A stretch of DNA of 64,000 bases from Roseateles hydrophilus (GCF_026712245.1 NZ_JAPPUY010000001.1:806001-870000), one strand, 5' to 3'. Counted from the stretch's first letter, positions 29,294-38,001 are shown. Notes: generated by a model from the letters alone, not told the origin. Translations and numbers: made by a program.

Positions 29294-31666
29294 ATGAACA
29301 AGAAGACCCATTCGCGCGTTGTCGTTCGCGCTCCCCGCGCCTTGGCGCTCTCTCAAGCCGCACGCCAGGCGCTGATCGCGCTGGCCGTGACCGGCGCCAC
29401 CGCACAGGCACAGACCTCCTCGCCCAAGAAGCCCGCCGACGACGCCGACGCGCTGCCCGTCGTGCGCGTCAAGGCCGCCGCCGAGCGCCCCGAGGCCGGC
29501 AGCCGCAGCGTCGTGACGGCGGCCGATGTCGAGCGCAGCGGCGGCACCGGCATCGCCGACGTCGTGCGCGAGCAGCCGCTGGTGGAGGCGCCCGGCACCA
29601 CGCTGGGCTCCACCCGCGGCGCCAGCCGCTACGACCGTGGCGGCACGACCAACTACAACATCCGCGGCGTCGAGGGCAACCGCGTGGGCCTGGACGTGGA
29701 CGGCATCGAGATGCCCGACGCCGTCAGCCGCGCGCCGCTGACCGCGCGGTCCGAGGACGGCACCTTCGGCATGGGCCGCGACTTCATCGACCCCGACCAG
29801 TACGCCGCCGTGGACATCCAGTCCGGCACCACCAACGCCCAGCGCTCGGCCGGCGGCATCGGCGGCGCGGTGAGCTTTCGCAGCAAGTCGCCGCAGGACT
29901 ACGTCAGCGTCACCAAGCCGTTCTACGCTGGCGCCAAGCTGGGCTACAACGAGGCCAACCGCACCTGGACCCAAGGCGCCACGCTGGCCGCCCAGACCGG
30001 CGACCTGGGCCTGCTGCTCAGCTACACCCGCCGCGACGGCCAGCAGACCGAGAACCACAGCGCCACCGTCGCCGCCTACCCGGAGGACTGGCATTCCGAC
30101 GCGTTGCTGCTCAAGGGCGTGCTGCGCGTGAACCCGGCGCACCAGCTCGAACTCGCAGCCGACCTCTACCGCAAGCAGAGCGACGCCGCCTTCGACAGCT
30201 GGAACACGGCGGCCACGGCCATCACCGGCCGCTCGGTGCAGGACGCCAGCACGCGCCGCGACACCGTCTCGCTGGCCCACCGCTGGACACCCGGCGCCGG
30301 CGGCCTGCTGGACCGGCTGGATACCCGCGTCTTCGCGCAGAACACCGACATGGACGACGCCACCCGCACCGTCACGCTCGCCACCAACGCGCAGACGCTG
30401 GAAACCTCGCGCAACAGCACCACGCAGGTCGGCGTCTCCACCGTGGGCGAGAAGCGCCTCGGTCGCCATGGCCTCAAGTTCGGGCTCAACCACTCGCGCA
30501 CCGAGAACGAACACCCGTTCACGACCACCGACACCGGCCTGGGCGCCGTGGGCCAGCCCTTCCCGGACACGCTGACGCTGCGCACCGGCGCCTTCATCGA
30601 GGACAGCATCGACTTCACGCTGGCCGGCAAGCGCCTGGCCGTCGTGCCGGGCCTGCGCGTGGACCGCATCGACCCCAGCATCCGCAACACCGCGCGCTTC
30701 GGCAGCACGCGCATCACACAGGCGGAACTGGAGGCGATGTACGGCAACGCGCCCGCCACCACCATCGCCAGCCCCAGCCTGGCGCTGCTGTACGAACTGC
30801 AGCCCGGCCTGAGCGCCTATGCGCAATGGAAGCGCGGCGGCCGCGCGCCCACCAACAGCGAGATCTTTGGCTACTGGAACAGCGGCGGCGGCAGCTACGC
30901 GCTGCTGGGCGACCGCAACCTCAAGGCCGAAACCAGCAACGCCTTCGACATCGGCCTCAAGGGCTCGCCCACGCCGGGCGTCACGCTGGCCGGCTCGATG
31001 TTCTACACACAGTACGAGGACTTCATCTCCTACACCCGCTACACGCGCGCCAACAACCCGGAGAAGTTCGTCAACATCCAGCCCAGCCTGTCCATCCTCT
31101 ACCAGGCCGCCAATCGCGACGAGGCCACCATCTACGGCGCCGAGCTCAAGCTGCGCCTGGAGCACGGCACCTGGACGCCCGCGCTGCGCGGCCTCTACAG
31201 CAGCTGGGCGCTGGGCTACAGCCAGGGCACGTCCAAGTCCAACTACGCGGGCGACAAGGACGTGGACCTCGACACCGTGCAGCCCGCCAAGGCCGTGCTG
31301 GGCCTGGGCTATGAGGCCGAGCGCAAGGTGTGGGGCGGCCAGCTCACCGGCACCTTCGTGCGCGCCAAGCAGGCCGTGGCCACCACGCGCCAGTCCTTCA
31401 GCAACAACCCCGGCGCCCAGCTGGCCGACTCGACCACGCAGCTCTACCGCGTGCCCGGCTTCGCCCGCTTCGACCTGGCCGGCTACTGGCGCCTGACCCC
31501 GCAGCTGCGCCTGAATGCCGCTGTGCTCAACGTCGGCGACAAGCGTTACTGGAGCTACGCCAGCACCCGCAGCCTGCAGCCCGCCAACGCGCGCGACCAG
31601 CAGCAGATCGAGCTGGCGACGGCGCCGGGGCGCACGTTCGCGCTGAGCGTCAGCGCGGAGTACTGA
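29294..31666 (+). CDS. TonB-dependent outer-membrane receptor (haem/haemoglobin-type)
   Basis: Energy-coupled outer-membrane importer, 790 residues, with a signal peptide ending ATAQAQ. The plug domain runs from about residue 50 to 200 and includes TTNYNIRGVEGNRVGLDVDG, a block characteristic of haemoglobin/transferrin-type receptors. A 22-strand barrel follows, ending in the aromatic C-terminal signature LSVSAEY. A region KRGGRAPTNSEIFGYW resembles the FRAP/NPNL haem-receptor segment. Third gene of the Fur-box operon, 119 bases after the EF-hand gene. The ligand is inferred as haem or a ferric chelate. No TonB/ExbBD genes are nearby. Confidence 0.9.
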   Translation: MNKKTHSRVVVRAPRALALSQAARQALIALAVTGATAQAQTSSPKKPADDADALPVVRVKAAAERPEAGSRSVVTAADVERSGGTGIADVVREQPLVEAPGTTLGSTRGASRYDRGGTTNYNIRGVEGNRVGLDVDGIEMPDAVSRAPLTARSEDGTFGMGRDFIDPDQYAAVDIQSGTTNAQRSAGGIGGAVSFRSKSPQDYVSVTKPFYAGAKLGYNEANRTWTQGATLAAQTGDLGLLLSYTRRDGQQTENHSATVAAYPEDWHSDALLLKGVLRVNPAHQLELAADLYRKQSDAAFDSWNTAATAITGRSVQDASTRRDTVSLAHRWTPGAGGLLDRLDTRVFAQNTDMDDATRTVTLATNAQTLETSRNSTTQVGVSTVGEKRLGRHGLKFGLNHSRTENEHPFTTTDTGLGAVGQPFPDTLTLRTGAFIEDSIDFTLAGKRLAVVPGLRVDRIDPSIRNTARFGSTRITQAELEAMYGNAPATTIASPSLALLYELQPGLSAYAQWKRGGRAPTNSEIFGYWNSGGGSYALLGDRNLKAETSNAFDIGLKGSPTPGVTLAGSMFYTQYEDFISYTRYTRANNPEKFVNIQPSLSILYQAANRDEATIYGAELKLRLEHGTWTPALRGLYSSWALGYSQGTSKSNYAGDKDVDLDTVQPAKAVLGLGYEAERKVWGGQLTGTFVRAKQAVATTRQSFSNNPGAQLADSTTQLYRVPGFARFDLAGYWRLTPQLRLNAAVLNVGDKRYWSYASTRSLQPANARDQQQIELATAPGRTFALSVSAEY

Positions 31667-31680
31667 GCCTCATTCGGCTT

Positions 31681-31711
31681 CTGAGGCGCTGCGCCCGGGC
31701 GGGCGCCTCAG
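31681..31711 (+). terminator. Hairpin between the receptor gene and endonuclease V gene
   Basis: A perfect 9-bp stem CTGAGGCGC / GCGCCTCAG with a 13-base GC-rich loop, 14 bases after the receptor stop and 8 bases before the next start. There is no T tract, so termination is uncertain; it may also stabilise the mRNA 3' end or mask the next ribosome site. Confidence 0.4.
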
Positions 31712-31719
31712 AATGCCGC

Positions 31720-32220
31720 ATGAAACTCGCCATCACCGTTCACTTCGACGGCTCGCAGGCCCGCGCGGCGGCCGTCGCCTTCGACGCCTGGGACGCGCCC
31801 GAAGCCACCCGCAGCTTTGTCACCCACGTCGCCCAGGTCGAGAAGCCCGCGCGCGGCGAGCCCGATCTGCGCGAGCTGCATTGCGTGATGCAGCTACTGC
31901 GCGAGCATGCGCTGGCGCCCGAGCTCATCCTCCTCGACGGCTTCGTTCACCTCGACGCTGACGAAACGCCGGGCCCGGGCCAGCACCTGTTCCTCGCGCT
32001 GGGCTGCCGCGTGCCGGTCATCGGCGTGGCCAAGGCCAGCCGGCCGGGGCTCACGGCGCAGTTCGAGGTGATGCGGGAGGAAGAAGCCAAGCCGCTGACG
32101 GTCACCAGCGCGGGCCTGGACATCGGCGCCGCCAAGGTGCGCGTGCGCGGCATGCATGGCCGCAAGCGCGTGCCGACGTTGATGAAGCTGGTGGCGCGGC
32201 TGGCGAAGGGTGGCGAGTGA
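31720..32220 (+). CDS. Short endonuclease V family protein
   Basis: A 166-residue relative of endonuclease V (Nfi), which nicks DNA or RNA near inosine. The candidate metal ligands are in order: Asp10 in VHFDGS, Glu52 in LRELHC, Asp73 in ILLDGFVHLD and His146 in GMHGRK, with the family lysine in IGVAKAS. It is about 55 residues shorter than E. coli Nfi, and the canonical DGHG...HPR stretch after the second Asp is replaced by GFVHLDADETPG. It is therefore a divergent compact subfamily, and substrate specificity may differ. A hairpin lies directly upstream; no partner gene is evident. Confidence 0.75.
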   Translation: MKLAITVHFDGSQARAAAVAFDAWDAPEATRSFVTHVAQVEKPARGEPDLRELHCVMQLLREHALAPELILLDGFVHLDADETPGPGQHLFLALGCRVPVIGVAKASRPGLTAQFEVMREEEAKPLTVTSAGLDIGAAKVRVRGMHGRKRVPTLMKLVARLAKGGE

Positions 32221-32518
32221 GCCGCCGCGCCAGGCCATGCGGCGCGAGCAGCGGGGCGCCCTCGCTCGCCGTGGCCGCAACGCCTGCTGCCCAGGCCAGC
32301 ACCGGCACGGCGCCGGCCCCGAGGGTGGCGCTGGCGCTGAAGATGGGCAGTGCCAGCATGGCTGCTGTCAGCGACATCAGCGTGGCAGGCTGCGCGATTG
32401 CCGGTAGCCCACGGCCAGCAGCACGCGGAGGATGGTGACGGGCCAGACGGGCGAGCCGACCCTTGGGCGCAGCTAGCATCTGGCAGCCTGGGTTTGCCGG
32501 GCCTCCGATCCGCTTTGC
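32221..32518. other. Stretch without a convincing gene
   Basis: No start with ribosome site and no recognisable protein on either strand. The minus strand has hydrophobic fragments in two frames (one ending RVLLAVGYRQSRSLPR before a stop, another reading SLTAAMLALPIFSASATLGA). These could be remains of a decayed membrane-protein gene, but codon pattern and frame are broken. Confidence 0.4.
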
Positions 32519-33823
32519 ATGGAAGACAACAAGGTGCCCGCTTTCATCGTTCGCCTGATGCGCAAGCGCGCCTTCTGGACGGCCCCGCTGCTCATCGCGT
32601 TGGGCTGGGCCCTCTGGTCCTGGTGGCGGCCGCCGGCCGCCTCGGTGCTGGAGCTGTCGGCTGGGCCCCTGCGCCAGAGCCTGCAGTTCAGTGCCCGGGT
32701 GGAGTCACCCCGGCGCGTGGAGCTGGGCAGCACCCTCACCGGGCGGGTGCAGAGCGTGAGCCTGCGTGAGGGTGAGCGTGTGAAGCAGGGCCAGGTCTTG
32801 CTGGCGCTGGACGACAGTGAATGGCGGGCCGCGGCCGAGCAGGCGCGGGCCCAGGCCCAGCAGGCGCGGGAGCGCCTGCGTGGGCAGCGTGAACAGGGCC
32901 TGGTGGCCGCCGAGGCGCAGCGCGCCCAGGCCGCAGCCCAGCAGGCGGCGGCGCGGCGCGACTATCAACGCAACGAGGAACTGGTGGCCGCCGGCTTTCT
33001 GAGCCCGGCGCGTCTAGATGATTCACGCCGCGCCCTGGACACGGCCGATGCCGCCCTGCGCGCAGCCGACGCGGCGCTGCAAGGCCAGGCCGGCGGCGGT
33101 GCCGAGGCCGCCGCGGCCCTGGCCCAGTGGCGCGCGGCGGAAGCCGCGGCCCAGGCGGCCGAGGCCAAGCTGGCCCAGGCCCGCCTGCTGGCCGTGGGTG
33201 ACGGGGTCTTGCTGGCCCGCCATGCCGAGCCCGGCCAGATCGTGCAGCCGGGCAAGGCCTTGCTGGTGCAGAGTGTGGAGGGGCCGCTGGAACTGGTGGC
33301 GTCGGTGGATGAACGCTATCTCTCGCAGCTGCAGCCGGGCCAGCGCGCGCGCGTGCTGGCCGATGCCTATCCGCAGCAGCCCTTTGACGCCCGGCTGGAG
33401 CGCCTGGCCCCGTTGGTGGACGCCCAGCGCGGCGCGGTGCAGGTCTGGCTGCGGCCGCAGGGGCAGGTGCCCGCCTTTTTGCGTGAGGACATGACGCTGT
33501 CGGTGGAACTGCTCACGGCCGAGCGCGAGCGGGCGCTGGCCGTGCCGCTGTCCGCGCTGCGCCAGGACGGGGGAAGCCAAGGCCGTGTTGCGGTGCTGGA
33601 GGCGGGGCAGGTGGTTGAGCGGACGCTCCGTTTGGGCCTGCGCAGCCTGGACCGGGTGGAGGTGCAGCAAGGCTTGCAGGCCGGCGAGTTGCTGCTGTTG
33701 GACCCACGGCTGGACCTGGGCGCGCGGGTGCGCGGTGTGGCTGCCCCGGCCGCTGCAGAGTCGGCGCGTGCGGCGGGGGGCGGCAATCCCATGGCCCAGG
33801 CCGTGGGCGGCGGGGCTCGCTGA
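32519..33823 (+). CDS. HlyD/MacA-type periplasmic adaptor
   Basis: Membrane-fusion protein of 434 residues. A single N-terminal anchor helix (about 19-37) is followed by a lipoyl-like half (VELGSTLTGRVQSVSLREG), a long Ala/Gln/Arg-rich coiled-coil hairpin of about 110 residues, the second lipoyl half (GDGVLLARHAEPGQIVQPG) and beta-barrel regions. The two downstream genes encode an FtsX-type permease and a LolD/MacB-type ATPase, so it is part of a MacAB-like ABC exporter in which the permease and ATPase are separate proteins. There is no outer-membrane channel in the operon. The C-terminal 30 residues are low-complexity Gly/Ala. Confidence 0.88.
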   Translation: MEDNKVPAFIVRLMRKRAFWTAPLLIALGWALWSWWRPPAASVLELSAGPLRQSLQFSARVESPRRVELGSTLTGRVQSVSLREGERVKQGQVLLALDDSEWRAAAEQARAQAQQARERLRGQREQGLVAAEAQRAQAAAQQAAARRDYQRNEELVAAGFLSPARLDDSRRALDTADAALRAADAALQGQAGGGAEAAAALAQWRAAEAAAQAAEAKLAQARLLAVGDGVLLARHAEPGQIVQPGKALLVQSVEGPLELVASVDERYLSQLQPGQRARVLADAYPQQPFDARLERLAPLVDAQRGAVQVWLRPQGQVPAFLREDMTLSVELLTAERERALAVPLSALRQDGGSQGRVAVLEAGQVVERTLRLGLRSLDRVEVQQGLQAGELLLLDPRLDLGARVRGVAAPAAAESARAAGGGNPMAQAVGGGAR

Positions 33824-35074
33824 ATGCCCGGATCGTCCTCAAGATCGGCCCATGTGGGCCTGGGCTTCGAGCGCCAGGTGGCGTGGCGCTTTTTGCTGGA
33901 GGGGCGCTTCCAGACCCTGCTCATCGTGGTGGGCGTGGCCGCCGGTGTGGCCGTGGTGGCCTACATCTCCGCGCTGGTCGGGGGCCTGCAGCGCAACACC
34001 CTGGAGAAGACCCTGGGTGCCCAGGCCCACGTGGTAATCACGCCGCCCGATGAGAAAGTGTTGCCGGCCTGGCCGGCGGCCTCGGGTACGCAGTCGCTCA
34101 GCGACACCCAGGCCCGCGCTCAGCGCCTGCGCAGCCTGGGCAACTGGCTGTCCTACGAAGGCTGGCTGGGCGAGCGGCCCGGCATCACGGCGGTGTCGCC
34201 CCTGGTCTCTGGCCCGGCGCTGGCCCAGCGCGGCGAGGCCAGCCGTTCGGCGGCTCTGATGGGGGTGGAGCTGGCGCGCTACGACACCATCGTGGGCCTG
34301 CGTCAGCGCCTGGTGGCAGGCGAATTCCGCCTGCTGCCGGGCGAGGCCTTGGTGGGCCAGCTGTTGGCGGCCGATCTGGGGCTGCGTGTGGGCGACCGCA
34401 TGGTGCTCAACACCGGCAGCCGCAGCGATACGGTGCGCCTGGTGGGCCTGCTGGACTACGGTGTGCGCGATCTGAACCGGCGCATGGTGGTGCTGCCCCT
34501 GCGCTCGGCGCAGAGCCTGCTGGACCTGCCCGGCGGCGTGACCCAGATCGACCTGCGCGTGGCCGATGTCTGGAGCGCGAGCGAGCTGGCGGCCGGTCTG
34601 GCGCGCCAGCTGCCCTACAAGGTGGAGAGCTGGCAGGAGACCAATGCCCAGCTGGTCTCGGCCCTGAATGCGCAGAGCATCAGCACCACCCTGATACGCG
34701 CGGTGGTGATGGTGGTGGTGGTGCTGGGCATTGCCAGCGTGCTGGTGGTGTCGGTGGTGCAGAAGCGCCGTGAGATCGGCATCCTGCGCGCCATGGGTGT
34801 GACCCAGGGGCAGATCATGCGCGTCTTCCTGCTGCAAGGCGCCCTGGTGGGCGGCGTGGGGGCGGTGCTGGGCAATCTGCTGGCGGTTGCGCTGATCTGG
34901 GCCTTCACCAGCTTTGTGCGCGGCGCGGACGGCCTGCCGCTGTTCTCCATCAGCCTGCCGGCCAGCACGGCGGTGCAGGTCAGCCTGATGGCCCTGGCGG
35001 CCGGCGTGCTGGCGGCCTGGGCCCCGGCGCGGCGCGCCGCACGCATGGACCCAGCCCAGGCGATACGGCTATGA
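33824..35074 (+). CDS. ABC transporter permease, FtsX/MacB/LolC type
   Basis: Inner-membrane permease of 416 residues with one N-terminal helix (about 30-50), a large periplasmic MacB-type domain and three C-terminal helices (TLIRAVVMVVVVLGIASVLV onward). The coupling-helix block KRREIGILRAMGVTQGQIMR contacts the ATPase. It begins directly after the adaptor stop and its own stop overlaps the ATPase start as ATGA. This mechanotransmission-type transporter would drive export of a lipid, peptide or lipoprotein from the inner membrane; the substrate is unknown. Confidence 0.9.
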   Translation: MPGSSSRSAHVGLGFERQVAWRFLLEGRFQTLLIVVGVAAGVAVVAYISALVGGLQRNTLEKTLGAQAHVVITPPDEKVLPAWPAASGTQSLSDTQARAQRLRSLGNWLSYEGWLGERPGITAVSPLVSGPALAQRGEASRSAALMGVELARYDTIVGLRQRLVAGEFRLLPGEALVGQLLAADLGLRVGDRMVLNTGSRSDTVRLVGLLDYGVRDLNRRMVVLPLRSAQSLLDLPGGVTQIDLRVADVWSASELAAGLARQLPYKVESWQETNAQLVSALNAQSISTTLIRAVVMVVVVLGIASVLVVSVVQKRREIGILRAMGVTQGQIMRVFLLQGALVGGVGAVLGNLLAVALIWAFTSFVRGADGLPLFSISLPASTAVQVSLMALAAGVLAAWAPARRAARMDPAQAIRL

Positions 35075-35793
35075 GCGAACGGCCCCTCATTCAGCTCCAG
35101 GGCCTGGGCAAGGTCTACGACCCGGGCCAGCCCTCCGAGGTGGCGGTGCTCAAGCAACTGGACCTCAGCCTGGCTCATGGCGAGTTTGCCGCCCTGATCG
35201 GGCCCTCGGGCTCGGGCAAGAGCACTCTGCTGAACGTGCTGGGTCTGCTGGAGCGCCCCAGCAGCGGCCAGTACCTGCTGGACGGCCGCGCCGTGCAGGA
35301 CCTCGACGACAAGGCCCTGACCCAGGCCCGGCAGGCCACGCTGGGCTTCGTGTTCCAGTTCCACCATCTGCTGCCGGCCTTCACCGCGCTGGAGAACGTC
35401 TGCCTGCCGGGTCTGGCGCGGGACGGTCATGTGAGCCCCGCCCTGCGGGAGCGGGGGCGGGCCCTGCTGGCGGCCGTGGGCCTGGCCAGCGCGATGGACC
35501 GGCCCTCCAAGCAGCTCTCGGGCGGCATGCAGCAGCGCGTGGCCATTGCCCGCGCCCTGGTGCTGGAGCCCGCCCTGGTGCTGGCTGACGAGCCCACGGG
35601 CAATCTGGACACTGCCTCCTCCGACGAGGTGTTTGCCCTGCTGCGCCGCATGCACGCCGAGGTGGGGACGGCCTTTCTGGTCGTGACCCACGACCCCCGC
35701 CTGGCCGCGCGCTGCGACCGGGTGATCGAACTGGTGGACGGCTTGATTGCCAGCGACCGCCTCACGCCGGCTCTGCCGGGCTCGCGCGGCTGA
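35071..35793 (+). CDS. ABC transporter ATP-binding protein, LolD/MacB type
   Basis: A 240-residue ATPase with Walker [14 protein letters not shown], the Q-loop in [18 protein letters not shown], signature [15 protein letters not shown], Walker [13 protein letters not shown] and the H-loop VTHDPRLA. It partners the permease encoded immediately upstream (ATGA overlap) and the adaptor. The three genes form one unit, 32519-35793. No clear terminator follows. Confidence 0.93.
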   Translation: MSERPLIQLQGLGKVYDPGQPSEVAVLKQLDLSLAHGEFAALIGPSGSGKSTLLNVLGLLERPSSGQYLLDGRAVQDLDDKALTQARQATLGFVFQFHHLLPAFTALENVCLPGLARDGHVSPALRERGRALLAAVGLASAMDRPSKQLSGGMQQRVAIARALVLEPALVLADEPTGNLDTASSDEVFALLRRMHAEVGTAFLVVTHDPRLAARCDRVIELVDGLIASDRLTPALPGSRG

Positions 35794-35803
35794 CCTCCCT
35801 CCA

Positions 35804-35986
35804 TCAGCCGTTGCGCTTGCGCAGCGACTGCACCGAGGCCGCCACGCAGTCCAGCGCTGGGGTGCTGGTGATTGCGGGCGGCCGGGGCAACGTCGTCTCG
35901 GCATCGGGCATGCCGCCCAGCGCTTCAAACACCGCGCAGCTGGTCAGGGCGGGGGCCAGCGGAAGGAGCAGGGCGGCGATGTGCAG
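35804..35986 (-). CDS. Possible small lipoprotein-like ORF with non-canonical start
   Basis: A minus-strand frame of at least 60 codons reads [16 protein letters not shown], a hydrophobic stretch with a good lipobox (LTSC), then a Pro/Thr-rich tail with one more cysteine ([14 protein letters not shown]) and the end RKRNG. No ATG, GTG or TTG is in frame before the signal-like segment, only CTG (35984 region or further upstream), and no ribosome site is seen. It is either a real small lipoprotein started at CTG or the 3' remnant of a decayed gene. It lies in the stretch between the ABC operon and the TPR gene, which otherwise holds only a 7-bp hairpin (36043-36060). Confidence 0.25.
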   Translation of the reverse strand: MHIAALLLPLAPALTSCAVFEALGGMPDAETTLPRPPAITSTPALDCVAASVQSLRKRNG

Positions 35987-36081
35987 GCGCGTGGGGTGGA
36001 GATGCTGGGCTGGCGTGTGGGCCAGGAAACGTCGATCTGATCAGCCGGCGCAAGCCGGCTCTGGCGTTGGATGGAGGGGTT

Positions 36082-36108
36082 TAGATTAAAGACCTGACCC
36101 CGATCCAC
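36082..36108 (-). repeat. Repeat-like motif forming the 3' end of the TPR gene
   Basis: On the minus strand the sequence GGGGTCAGGTCTTTAATC spans the last codons and TAA stop of the TPR gene. I recall similar GGGGTCAGGTCTT motifs flanking IS200-like/RAYT repeat units in other proteobacteria. That resemblance is from memory and no second copy is in this window. Confidence 0.3.
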
Positions 36109-37858
36109 GCAGCATCTGGAAAGTGGCCCATGCTTTTTCCACCATTTTGCGAATCTCAATATCTACTGTCAAAGGATTGATATCCAAATCCTTTAGGGTG
36201 GCTTCATATAGCCCCTTGCCTCCATCTTCAGGCGCTCGTAATGCCTCGGCGAAATCGTCGCTGGCTGCGTCAACGTTTCCAAGCAAGTACTGAACATACG
36301 CGCGATTGCCGAGGATCAATCCGTTTGGCCGTGCACATCGGTGCGCCGCATCGTTCAGATTTTCCAACGCGATCTGCAATTGCAATTTCGCCTCTGGGTC
36401 CTCCTGCTGCATTAGACTTTTTGCTTGAATCAAGTGGTGAAAGCCGCGGCCGTTCAAAGCCAACGCGACCTGCTGGCGTATAGTTGGTTCGGCCGCCTCA
36501 GCGAATCGGCGCACTACCTCGTCAAAAGTGGCTATGTGGTTCCCACCCTGGTTGCCGCGGTCTTGAGCAATGCCCTTGTTGACCAATGCCCTTGCGACTT
36601 GTATTTGTATGCCAAGATCAGTGTCCTCACCAAAGCGGCGCAGCGTTTCGTCATAGGTTGCTATAGCAGCTTCGTATTGGTTTAGTTGCTCTTGAGCAAT
36701 TCCCTTGTTGACCAACGATTTTGCAACCGCATCGCGCAAGTGAGGTTCTACAGCCTCGCCAAAGCGGTGTAATACCTCATCAAAGGTAATCATGGCCGCT
36801 TGTAGCTGATTTTGTCGACACTGAGCGACGCCTTTGTTGACTAGGGCCATGGCTACTTTCTTGAGTAGCCGAGGTTCGGTTGCTTCGACGCAGCGCTTTA
36901 GCAATTCGTCGTTGGTAACTATGGCGGCTTCGTTGTCGTTCAGTTTGGATTGGAGACTGCCTTTGTTAAGCAAAGCCCTTGCGACGTGCTCCCGCAGCGC
37001 AAGCTCAGGGGCTTCACCGAAGCGGCGGATGACTTCGTCATAGGTGGCGATAGCCGCTTCGCGTTGGTTCAGGTCTCCCTGGGTAATGGCGCGATTTATC
37101 AACACCTGCGCAACGTTCGCAGCACCTGCATTTGTGACACGTGCAGCCCTAAGCCAGAAGTAACCAGCGTCTTCCAACGCCCCGTTGGTGTAAGCGGCGT
37201 GCGCGCGAGTATTCCAGTCATCGAAGGAGTAGCTATCTTCGGTAGAGGCTCGCAACTCGCGGTCGCGCTGAGCAAGAACCTTTGTTGACTCTTCCAGACC
37301 TGAGGGGGCTTGTGTGCTTGTCTTGCCGATTGACTCTTGGGCTGTAATTAATGCTTTCGCGATGTCGGCGGCGTGTTCTTGAACGCCCTGGGCGTGCTGA
37401 TCCATTTCAGCGTGAAGCAGAGCAGCTTTATTTTCCATCGCTTCAATCTTTTCTTTCAGCACCATTGCTTGCTTGTCAAACCACTCTTGCGCACTAGCCT
37501 TGGCAGCGTCGGATGCTGCTTCTTTGGCTTCGGATTTGGCATTGCGGTATCCGAGGAAGCCGCCCAAAACTAACAAAACTGTGATGCCGACGCCAAGTAT
37601 GGTGATCAGAATTCCCAAGCGATCAACGCTCTGCCCTAATTGGGTCAATTGGTCATCTACGCGTTTGTCGACGGCGGTGATTTGCTGTCGGACGGCCTCA
37701 ATATCTTTGACTTGAAGCTCTTTCTGTGATTCTAATTTGCTTTGCTGCAATTCCTTGAGCGCATCCAGCTGGTCCTTTAATGCAGCTGTGGATGTCTGAA
37801 CGGCTTGTGCTGCCGCTGTGCCCCATAGCAAGACGAAAATGGTCAGCAGCCTCTTCAT
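36086..37858 (-). CDS. Exported/anchored coiled-coil protein with 43-residue TPR tandem repeats
   Basis: Unrecognised protein of 590 residues. Residues 1-18 form a signal-like segment; 20-75 are a charged Gln/Lys/Glu-rich coiled coil; 81-103 one membrane helix; 105-200 a second coiled-coil region. Five consecutive 43-residue repeats follow (about 249-463) with the pattern VAxALVNKGxAQ-x5-EAAIATYDEVLRRFGEA, a TPR-like helix pair, then a degenerate sixth unit. It is probably inner-membrane anchored with a protein-binding domain. ATG at 37858 has AGGGAG nearby. Base composition is far less GC-rich than all neighbours and codon use differs (many A/T third positions), suggesting recent transfer. 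The last residues, LRGSGSGL, derive from a repeat-like motif. Confidence 0.8.
   Translation of the reverse strand: MKRLLTIFVLLWGTAAAQAVQTSTAALKDQLDALKELQQSKLESQKELQVKDIEAVRQQITAVDKRVDDQLTQLGQSVDRLGILITILGVGITVLLVLGGFLGYRNAKSEAKEAASDAAKASAQEWFDKQAMVLKEKIEAMENKAALLHAEMDQHAQGVQEHAADIAKALITAQESIGKTSTQAPSGLEESTKVLAQRDRELRASTEDSYSFDDWNTRAHAAYTNGALEDAGYFWLRAARVTNAGAANVAQVLINRAITQGDLNQREAAIATYDEVIRRFGEAPELALREHVARALLNKGSLQSKLNDNEAAIVTNDELLKRCVEATEPRLLKKVAMALVNKGVAQCRQNQLQAAMITFDEVLHRFGEAVEPHLRDAVAKSLVNKGIAQEQLNQYEAAIATYDETLRRFGEDTDLGIQIQVARALVNKGIAQDRGNQGGNHIATFDEVVRRFAEAAEPTIRQQVALALNGRGFHHLIQAKSLMQQEDPEAKLQLQIALENLNDAAHRCARPNGLILGNRAYVQYLLGNVDAASDDFAEALRAPEDGGKGLYEATLKDLDINPLTVDIEIRKMVEKAWATFQMLRGSGSGL
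36470..37114 (-). repeat. Five tandem 129-base repeats encoding TPR units
   Basis: Each unit encodes 43 residues; units begin at VAQVLINRA, VARALLNKG, VAMALVNKG, VAKSLVNKG and VARALVNKG. Identity between units is high at protein level but the DNA is diverged. The fifth unit has NQGGNHIATFDE where the others have NQxEAAIATYDE, a local change that keeps the repeat length. Confidence 0.75.
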
Positions 37859-38001
37859 GAAATTGCTCCCTGGTTTTCTTTCATCAGATTGTCGTTTCAA
37901 TTCTTGTTGTTGATTCTGGCAACTTGATAGATGGCCGTAACGGCCGCATTTTCCCGTGTTCTGCAAAGCAGCAGCGCAGGTCTTCTGAGATGTGCTGTAG
38001 A

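Noticed and set aside
36043-36060. AGCCGGC/GCCGGCT hairpin as terminator of the TPR gene
   Set aside because: Only 7 bp with no T tract on either strand; mentioned only as a small hairpin.
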